DNA of 5,389 nucleotides from WS-11 sp964405235 (GTDB lineage Bacteria; Eisenbacteria; RBG-16-71-46): the NCBI GenBank assembly GCA_964405235.1, contig CAYONG010000061.1:1-5389 (forward strand). The letters run 5' to 3'. The position numbers and the translations under genes are program-made. Within the stretch, counting starts at the first letter, position 1. Every line of letters begins with the position of its first letter. Of this stretch, positions 1-5,389 are shown in pieces. The notes beneath the pieces were generated by a model. That model searched no databases. It had not been told where the DNA came from and worked only from the letters and a program-made list of their open reading frames with translations.

Positions 1-1
1 T

Positions 2-3000
2 ATCAAAGAGCTGATCGCGCGCGGCGATCTGAAGCGCTGCCTCATCGTCTGCCCCGGCAGCCTCGCCGAGCAGTGGCAGGACGAGCTGGGCCGGCGGTTC
101 CACCTGCCCTTCGAGATCCTGACCAACGACAAGTTCGAGGCTGCCAGAACCGGCAACTGGTTCCTCGAGAACGACCTCGCCATCGCTCGCCTCGACAAGC
201 TGTCTCGCAATGAGGACGTGCAGCAGAAGCTCAGCGCCCCGGACTGTCGCTACGACCTGATCGTCTGCGACGAGGCCCACAAGCTCTCCGCCACCTTTTT
301 CGGCGGCGAGGTCAAGTACACCAAGCGCTACCGGCTCGGCCAGCTCTTGTCTGGTCTGACACGCCACTTCCTGCTGATGACCGCCACCCCGCACAACGGC
401 AAGGAAGAGGACTTTCAACTATTCATGGCACTGCTCGATGGCGACCGCTTCGAGGGCAAGTTCCGCGACGGCGTGCATCAGGTGGAAGTCTCCGACCTTA
501 TGCGCCGTATGGTGAAGGAGAACCTGCTCAAATTCGACGGTCGGCCACTCTTCCCCGAACGCATCGCTTATACGGTCCCCTACAAGCTCTCCGATGCGGA
601 GGCCCGCCTGTATAGGGAAGTGACCGAGTACGTCCGGGAGGAATTCAACCGGGCCGAGGCACTTCAGAACGACAAGCGTGCCGGCACTGTTGGTTTCGCG
701 CTTACCATCTTGCAGCGGCGACTGGCGTCGTCGCCGGAAGCGATCTACCAGTCGCTGCGCCGTCGGCGCGAGCGCCTGGAGAAGCGCTGGCGTGAGCTGG
801 ATCTCCTGCAGCGCGGGGCTGCAGTACCCGCGCCAATCGTCGCCGGCCCGCTGCTCGACGCCGACGATGTCGACGATCTTGATGAAGCGCCCGAGAATGA
901 GGTCGAGGCCGCCGAGGAGGAGATCCTTGATCAGGCGACAGCCGCCGCGACGCTCGCCGAGCTCAAGTTCGAAATAGCCACGCTCGGCCGCCTCGAAACC
1001 CTCGCCGCCGAAGTGCGCCGCAGCGGCCAGGACACCAAGTGGCGGGAACTCGCTCACCTGCTGGGCGAGATCTTCACACCGACAGCGCTGGGTGGCCGCG
1101 TCGCCGAGCCGACGGTGCCCTACGGCGCCGGTCCGATTCCAAAGCCCGTCCCTTCGCCGCGCCAGAAGCTCGTCCTCTTTACCGAGCATCGCGACACGCT
1201 CACTTACCTCGAGCGCCAGATCGGCTCGCTCCTCGGCCGGCCGGAGGCAGTGGTCCTGATCCACGGCGGGATGGGCCGCGAAGAGCGGCGCAAGGCGCAG
1301 GAGAGCTTCCTGCACGACCCCACTGTGCAGGTACTGCTCGCCACCGACGCCGCAGGCGAAGGCATCAACTTGCAGCGTGCGCACCTGATGGTGAACTACG
1401 ACCTGCCGTGGAATCCGAACCGCCTGGAGCAGCGCTTCGGCCGCATCCATCGCATTGGACAGACCGAGGTCTGTCACCTGTGGAACCTGGTAGCCGAGGA
1501 GACGCGCGAGGGCGATGTCTATCGCCGGCTGCTGGAAAAGCTGGAAGAGGCGCGGCAGGCCCTGGGCGGACAGGTGTTCGACGTGCTCGGCCGCGTGCAG
1601 TTCGACGGCCGTCCGCTGCGCGATCTCCTAATCGAGGCTATCCGCTATGGCGATCAACCCGAGGTGCGTGCGCGCCTGACCCACGCCATCGAGCACGGCG
1701 TGGATCGATCTCACCTCGAGGGCTTGATCGAAGACCGCGCGCTCGCCCACGACGTGATGGATTCAAGCCGCGTGTCGCGCGTGCGGGAAGAGATGGAACG
1801 CGCCGAGGCGCGCCGCCTGCAGCCGCACTACGTTGAATCGTTCTTCCTCGAGGCCTTCAAGCGTCTCGGTGGCACCACCCGGCAGCGCGAACCACGCCGC
1901 TACGAAATTCCCAACGTGCCCGCCCCGGTGCGCAACCGCGACCGCCAGATTGGCACGGGTGACCCGGTGCTTACGCGCTACGAGCGCATCACCTTCGAAA
2001 AGGAGCTGATCGCGCCGCCGGGCCAGCCGCTCGCCGCCTTCGTCTGCCCGGGCCACCCGTTGCTCGACGCCGCCATTGATCTCACGCTCGAGCGCCACCG
2101 CGATCTCCTGAAGCGCGGCACACTGCTGGTGGACGAACGCGACCCCGGCTCGAGCCCGCGCGTACTCTTCACACTGGAGCACGCGATTCAGGACGCGAGC
2201 CTCCTGCCGTCTGGCGAGCGCCGCACCATCTCGCGCCGCATGCTTTATGTCGAGATGGACTCCGAGGGGCGCACACGCCATCTGCAGTACGCGCCATACC
2301 TGGACTACCGCCCGCTCGCCGAGAACGAGCCCTCGGTCGGCGACCTGCTCGCCCGGCCCGAGTGCGCCTGGATAACGCGCGCACTGGAGCAGAAGGCGCA
2401 GGGCCATGCCATCGCGCATGTGGTCCCCGAGCACATTGCCGAGGTGCGCGGCCGGCGCCTCACGTGGATCGAGAAGACCCGCGCCGCGGTGAAGGATCGT
2501 CTGACCAAAGAGATCACGTACTGGGACCACCGCGCCGAGCAGCTCAAGCTCCAGGAGCAGGCCGGCAAACCCGGCGCGCGGCTCAACTCGCAGGAGGCCC
2601 GCCGCCGCGCGGACGACCTACAGGCACGGCTCCAGCGCCGCCTTGCCGAGCTGGACCGCGAAGCCCAGATCTCGGCACTGCCGCCGGTGGTGCTGGGAGG
2701 ACTCGTGGTCGTGCCGCTTGGGCTCGTTGCGGCGATGACCGGCCGTGCGCCTACGGTGGCCGCGCACCCCGTTGACACGCAGGCAGCGGCGGCGCGCGCT
2801 CGCGCCATCGTGATGGAGGCGGAGCGCAGCCTGGGTTTCGATCCGGTTGACCGCGAGTTGGAGAAGCTCGGCTACGACATCGAGAGCCGCGTGCTCGGCG
2901 GGCGGTTGCGTTTCCTCGAGGTCAAAGGCCGCGTGTCCGGGGCGGACACCATCACCGTGACCAAGAACGAGATTCTCTATAGCTTCAACAAGCCCGACGA

Positions 3001-3160
3001 CTTCATCCTCGCACTCGTCGAGTTTCTGGACAGCGAGAACCACCGGGTTCGGTATGTGCGACGTCCTTTCGAGCGGACCGGTGTGACCACCGACTTCAAT
3101 GGAGCAAGCGTCAACTTCCAGTTCGCCGATCTGCTGGGGCGATCGGGAGAACCCTCATGA
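2..3160 (+). CDS. SNF2-family DEAH helicase with C-terminal DUF3883 domain, DrmD-like (5' partial)
   Basis: Probable ATP-dependent DNA translocase of a defence system. The reading frame is open from base 2 to the TGA at 3158-3160, giving 1052 visible residues; the true start and Walker A motif lie left of the window. The GTG at 218 is an internal codon: the frame before it already encodes motif Ia-like LIVCPGSLAEQW. Seen in order (visible numbering): DEAH box at residues 90-93 (269-280), motif III TATPHNG at 127-133, an acidic linker at about 284-312, the second helicase lobe from KLVLFTEHRD (389) with motif V LATDAAGEGINLQ (about 446-458) and motif VI QRFGRIHRIGQ (477-487). A charged coiled-coil-like stretch follows (about 823-890, with YWDHRAEQLKLQEQAGK). 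Last is a DUF3883-like domain with GYDIES (D at 959) and FLEVKGR (E973, K975). The motif set is that of SNF2/RapA-like helicases, and the architecture resembles DISARM DrmD and other DUF3883 helicases of defence islands. Family is confident; exact system is not. Its stop overlaps the next start by four bases. Confidence 0.93.
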   Translation: MKELIARGDLKRCLIVCPGSLAEQWQDELGRRFHLPFEILTNDKFEAARTGNWFLENDLAIARLDKLSRNEDVQQKLSAPDCRYDLIVCDEAHKLSATFFGGEVKYTKRYRLGQLLSGLTRHFLLMTATPHNGKEEDFQLFMALLDGDRFEGKFRDGVHQVEVSDLMRRMVKENLLKFDGRPLFPERIAYTVPYKLSDAEARLYREVTEYVREEFNRAEALQNDKRAGTVGFALTILQRRLASSPEAIYQSLRRRRERLEKRWRELDLLQRGAAVPAPIVAGPLLDADDVDDLDEAPENEVEAAEEEILDQATAAATLAELKFEIATLGRLETLAAEVRRSGQDTKWRELAHLLGEIFTPTALGGRVAEPTVPYGAGPIPKPVPSPRQKLVLFTEHRDTLTYLERQIGSLLGRPEAVVLIHGGMGREERRKAQESFLHDPTVQVLLATDAAGEGINLQRAHLMVNYDLPWNPNRLEQRFGRIHRIGQTEVCHLWNLVAEETREGDVYRRLLEKLEEARQALGGQVFDVLGRVQFDGRPLRDLLIEAIRYGDQPEVRARLTHAIEHGVDRSHLEGLIEDRALAHDVMDSSRVSRVREEMERAEARRLQPHYVESFFLEAFKRLGGTTRQREPRRYEIPNVPAPVRNRDRQIGTGDPVLTRYERITFEKELIAPPGQPLAAFVCPGHPLLDAAIDLTLERHRDLLKRGTLLVDERDPGSSPRVLFTLEHAIQDASLLPSGERRTISRRMLYVEMDSEGRTRHLQYAPYLDYRPLAENEPSVGDLLARPECAWITRALEQKAQGHAIAHVVPEHIAEVRGRRLTWIEKTRAAVKDRLTKEITYWDHRAEQLKLQEQAGKPGARLNSQEARRRADDLQARLQRRLAELDREAQISALPPVVLGGLVVVPLGLVAAMTGRAPTVAAHPVDTQAAAARARAIVMEAERSLGFDPVDRELEKLGYDIESRVLGGRLRFLEVKGRVSGADTITVTKNEILYSFNKPDDFILALVEFLDSENHRVRYVRRPFERTGVTTDFNGASVNFQFADLLGRSGEPS
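3145..3160 (+). promoter_or_regulatory. Ribosome binding site and ATGA overlap between helicase and CBS-HEPN gene
   Basis: GGGAG at 3145-3149 lies seven bases before the ATG at 3157-3159, good Shine-Dalgarno spacing. The ATG shares its last bases with the helicase stop TGA (3158-3160). This supports the chosen start of the middle gene and suggests translational coupling, with terminating helicase ribosomes re-initiating directly. Confidence 0.72.
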
Positions 3161-3942
3161 GCCTGGCCAGCGAACTTGATGCGGCGTTGAAGGCCATGGA
3201 GGCCAGCTTTCATGTCAGGTCGATTGCGACCTTCGCCCCGGACTTGGCATGTGCTCCGGCTGGAGATGTCGCGGCCAAATGGCTCGATGCCAACTACCCC
3301 AGCTTCGATCAGTTTCCGGTCAAGCGGCAGGACCAGACCGTGGGTATCTTGTATCGAGAGATTAATCATGGCGACAAGACCGTTCTCCAAGCGATGTGCC
3401 CCTTGAATGAGGGGCTGATTGTCTCGGCGGATATGCCGATCGCCGAACTCATTCCTCAGTTGCGCGAGAATCATTGCCGTCTTGTGCTACGAGGTGGGGC
3501 CATCGACGGTCTGGTCACTCAGAGCGATTTGCTCAAACTGCCCGTGCGCATGATGCTATTCGGCCTGATAAGTCACTTGGAACTCTGTCTTCGGTCCGTG
3601 ATTCGCGAGCGCCTGCCCGAGCGAGAGTGGCTCGAAGTTCTGCCGCCTGGGCGGCGCGGTGCCGTGGTCGGCGAAGCTATGAAGCTCAGCGGGGCTCGAT
3701 TCGAGCCCGACTCCCTGGAGCTGACCAACTTCAATGATGTCGTACACGTGCTGTCGCCGCAGCCGGATCTGGGCATGAAGTTCCGTGAGGACATGGACGC
3801 GATTCGAGGTCTGCGGAACGAAATTGCGCACTCCAAGACCTTCATCAGCTCGCCGGAGGATACTCAACTGTTTGTCGATCGATTTGTCCATATCACCGAA
3901 TGGATCGAGCGCTTATCACCTTTGTCCAAGGTCGGACAATGA
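3157..3942 (+). CDS. CBS-like pair fused to HEPN-like domain; putative nucleotide-sensing RNase or regulator
   Basis: Complete gene of 261 residues, probably soluble: no signal peptide or membrane segment is visible. The N-terminal half (about 20-130) looks like two CBS repeats. The first is weak (about 27-70, ending TVGILYRE). The second is clearer (about 84-130): LIVSADMPIAELIPQL, then RLVLRGGAIDGLVTQSDLLK, a typical end of a CBS repeat (strand, G-hydrophobic-V-T-x-S-D-L). CBS pairs usually bind adenosine nucleotides. The C-terminal half (about 131-261) is predicted helical by eye: a hydrophobic helix LFGLISHLELCLRSVIRE, then later MDAIRGLRNEIAHSKTF. RNEIAH (R220, N221, H225; 3814-3831) fits the R-x4-6-H motif with a polar residue after R that is typical of HEPN RNases and toxins, with the usual placement in a late helix. 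RNase activity is inference; some HEPN domains are only structural or RNA-binding. It overlaps both neighbours by ATGA, so it belongs to the operon, yet its GC looks lower than theirs. Not a DISARM component that I recognise. Confidence 0.85.
   Translation: MSLASELDAALKAMEASFHVRSIATFAPDLACAPAGDVAAKWLDANYPSFDQFPVKRQDQTVGILYREINHGDKTVLQAMCPLNEGLIVSADMPIAELIPQLRENHCRLVLRGGAIDGLVTQSDLLKLPVRMMLFGLISHLELCLRSVIRERLPEREWLEVLPPGRRGAVVGEAMKLSGARFEPDSLELTNFNDVVHVLSPQPDLGMKFREDMDAIRGLRNEIAHSKTFISSPEDTQLFVDRFVHITEWIERLSPLSKVGQ
3928..3942 (+). promoter_or_regulatory. Ribosome binding site and ATGA overlap between CBS-HEPN gene and methyltransferase
   Basis: AAGG at 3928-3931 lies seven bases before the ATG at 3939-3941, which overlaps the TGA stop at 3940-3942. 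Conserved DUF1156 sequence begins almost at once after this ATG, so it is very probably the true start. This is the second ATGA junction in a row and points to coupled translation of all three genes. Confidence 0.7.
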
Positions 3943-5389
3943 CCGAGGTCCGCAAGAAGCTCATCGAAGTCGCGCTCCCGCTCGAGGCCATCAACAAGGC
4001 CTGCGTGCGGGAGAAGTCGATCCGCCACGGCCACCCGAGCACGCTGCACCTGTGGTGGGCGCGGCGGCCGTTGGCGGCGGCGAGGGCGGTGATCTTTTCG
4101 CAGATGGTGGACGATCCGTCGGCCTACGTGGACGTGCTCAGAGCGGACGCGAAGCTGCACCGGAAGGCGGAGACCGCCCTCAAGGCCCGCCTGAAGTTGT
4201 GGGAGGAGGCCCGCGCCCTCGCCAAGAAGGCCAAGGGAACCGGGCTCTCGGCCCCGGAGCCGGGCCCGGCACCGACGCTTGACGAGATGTTGGCCGACGG
4301 GGAGCGCCAGAGGCTGTTCCGCATCATCGAAGACCTCGTGCTGTGGGAGAACACCACCAACGAGACGGTGCTGCAGGCGGCGCGCGATGAGATCTGGCAG
4401 AGCTGGCGGCGCGCCTGCGCCGAGAACGCCGACCATCCGCGGGCGAAGGAGCTGTTCGACCGCAAGAAGCTGCCCGCCTTCCACGACCCCTTCGCCGGCG
4501 GCGGGGCGCTGCCGCTGGAGGCGCAGCGGCTCGGGCTCGAGAGCTACGCCAGCGACCTGAACCCGGTGGCGGTGCTGATCAACAAGGCGATGATCGAGAT
4601 CCCGCCCAAGTTCGCGGGCAAGCCGCCGGTGAATCCCGAGGCGCGTAGGGATAAGTCGCTTATCGCCCGGGAGTGGAAGGGCGCGCAGGGCCTCGCCGAG
4701 GACGTGCGCTACTACGGCCAGTGGATGCGCAACGAGGCCGAGAAGCGCATCGGGCACCTCTATCCGAAGGTCGAGGTCACCGCCGAGATGGCCAAGGCGC
4801 GGCCAGACCTGAAGCCGTACGCGGGCCGCAAGCTCACCGTGATCGCCTGGCTCTGGGCGCGCACGGTCAAGAGCCCGAATCCGGCCTTCGGGCAGGAGGA
4901 CGTGCCGCTCGCCTCGACCTTCATGCTCTCCACCAAGGCGGGCAAGGAGGCGCATGTCGAGCCGGTAGTCGAGAACGGCGGCTACCGCTTCACGGTGAAG
5001 GTCGGCAAGCCGAAGGACGCGGAGGGGGCGAAGAACGGCACCAAGCTCGCGCGCGCAAACTTCGTGTGTTTGATGTCAGGTGCGCCGATCGCGGGTGACT
5101 ATATCAAGGCCGAAGCCCAGGCCGGGCGTATGGGCGCGCGGCTGATGGCGATCGTCGCCGAAGGGGATCGCGGGCGCGTGTACCTCGCACCGACGACGGA
5201 GCACGAGGCGGCGGCGCTCGAGGCGAAGCCGGATTGGAGACCAGAAGTCGAGTTCTTCCAGCAGGCACTCGGTTTTCGCGTCGGCAACTACGGCCTGACG
5301 AAGTGGAGTGACCTATTTACCGCCCGCCAACTCGAAACGCTGACCACACTATCTGACATCGTGCAAGAGGTGTATGTGCGCGCGACGGC
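3939..5389 (+). CDS. DUF1156-family DNA methyltransferase (3' partial)
   Basis: Probable SAM-dependent DNA methyltransferase, likely N6-adenine or N4-cytosine type, giving self-marking in a defence system. From ATG 3939 the frame stays open to the right edge: 483 full codons and two bases of the next. Residues about 5-50 are the DUF1156 hallmark, ALPLEAINKACVREKSIRHG then HPSTLHLWWARRPLAAARA (W39, W40). A charged, Ala/Pro-rich stretch follows at about 75-115, then LVLWENTTNETVL. The SAM-binding motif I is DPFAGGG at 183-189 (4485-4505), followed by LPLEAQRLGLESYASDLNPVA; D206 in SDLNP probably contacts the SAM ribose. Further family-like segments are PLASTFMLSTKAGKEAHVEP, GRMGARLMAIVAEGDRGRVY and NYGLTKWSDLFTARQL (450-465). 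The catalytic (D/N)PPY motif is not visible; in this family it comes well after motif I and should lie past the edge. Full proteins are usually about 900-1000 residues, so roughly half is seen. DUF1156 proteins are often found near DUF499 ATPases, DUF3780 proteins and helicases. Assignment as DISARM drmMI is not supported strongly enough to name it. Confidence 0.92.
   Translation, partial: MTEVRKKLIEVALPLEAINKACVREKSIRHGHPSTLHLWWARRPLAAARAVIFSQMVDDPSAYVDVLRADAKLHRKAETALKARLKLWEEARALAKKAKGTGLSAPEPGPAPTLDEMLADGERQRLFRIIEDLVLWENTTNETVLQAARDEIWQSWRRACAENADHPRAKELFDRKKLPAFHDPFAGGGALPLEAQRLGLESYASDLNPVAVLINKAMIEIPPKFAGKPPVNPEARRDKSLIAREWKGAQGLAEDVRYYGQWMRNEAEKRIGHLYPKVEVTAEMAKARPDLKPYAGRKLTVIAWLWARTVKSPNPAFGQEDVPLASTFMLSTKAGKEAHVEPVVENGGYRFTVKVGKPKDAEGAKNGTKLARANFVCLMSGAPIAGDYIKAEAQAGRMGARLMAIVAEGDRGRVYLAPTTEHEAAALEAKPDWRPEVEFFQQALGFRVGNYGLTKWSDLFTARQLETLTTLSDIVQEVYVRAT

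Noticed and set aside
419..1477. 352-codon open frame on the minus strand
   Set aside because: It is antisense to the conserved helicase domains, which carry clear motifs in the plus frame. Long antisense frames are expected in GC-rich DNA, and the product shows no recognisable motif.
2681..2740. Possible transmembrane segment in the helicase (LPPVVLGGLVVVPLGLVAA)
   Set aside because: It is a single short hydrophobic run with prolines and glycines, between a coiled coil and the DUF3883 domain of a cytosolic DNA helicase. It fits a buried strand or linker better, and similar sequence occurs in related soluble helicases as I recall.
2362..2775. Small plus-strand frame overlapping the helicase
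   Set aside because: Its Arg/Ala/Gly-rich product is typical of an out-of-frame reading of GC-rich coding DNA, and the helicase frame is conserved through the same bases.
218..3160. Helicase gene starting at the GTG at 218
   Set aside because: The same frame is open to the left edge and encodes conserved helicase sequence (LIVCPGSLAEQW and onwards) before 218. The GTG is an internal valine codon with no good ribosome binding site.
3157..3942. Middle gene as an ordinary metabolic CBS-domain regulator (for example of IMP dehydrogenase type)
   Set aside because: No catalytic metabolic domain is attached; the C-terminal half is helical with RNEIAH, and the gene is locked by overlaps into a helicase/methyltransferase operon.
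3864..4955. 363-codon open frame on the minus strand
   Set aside because: It is antisense to the DUF1156 methyltransferase, spans a gene junction, and its product is Arg/Leu/Gly-rich without family motifs, so it is a shadow frame.
1..5389. CRISPR arrays, tRNA genes, insertion sequences, attachment sites or intrinsic terminators
   Set aside because: I saw no spaced direct repeats, no cloverleaf or terminal inverted repeats, and no GC stem followed by a T run. The sequence is coding throughout with no gap between genes.

Overview
The window is a densely packed, same-strand (+) piece of a GC-rich bacterial genome. It looks like part of a DISARM-type or related helicase plus methyltransferase anti-phage defence island. 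Lines counted by hand run from about 47% to 77% GC, the flanking genes are mostly above 60%, third codon positions favour G/C, and both readable starts have short Shine-Dalgarno-like sequences. This suits a high-GC bacterium such as a proteobacterium or actinobacterium, but nothing here fixes the taxon. There are no tRNA, rRNA, CRISPR, insertion-sequence or long repeat signals and no intergenic space.

Layout: (1) Bases 2-3160 hold the 3' part (1052 codons) of a large SNF2-family helicase. Its N-terminus with the Walker A motif lies left of the window. It has a DEAH box, a complete C-terminal helicase lobe, a charged coiled-coil region and a C-terminal DUF3883-type domain with an EVKGR signature. 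It resembles DrmD of class 1 DISARM and other DUF3883 helicases of defence islands. (2) Bases 3157-3942 hold a complete 261-residue gene that reads as an N-terminal CBS-like pair followed by an all-helical domain carrying RNEIAH, a HEPN-type R-x4-H motif. (3) From 3939 to the right edge runs the first 483 codons of a DUF1156-family DNA methyltransferase, with the SAM-binding DPFAGGG motif present and the catalytic (D/N)PPY motif expected beyond the window.

The three genes are joined by two successive 4-base ATGA stop/start overlaps, so they are very probably one co-translated operon. The helicase would recognise or translocate on foreign DNA and the methyltransferase would mark self DNA. The CBS-HEPN protein could be a nucleotide-sensing RNase effector or regulator wedged between them. 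That last role is inference. It is the most novel point in the window, because as far as I recall the described DISARM core (drmD, drmMI, drmA, drmB, drmC) has no such component.
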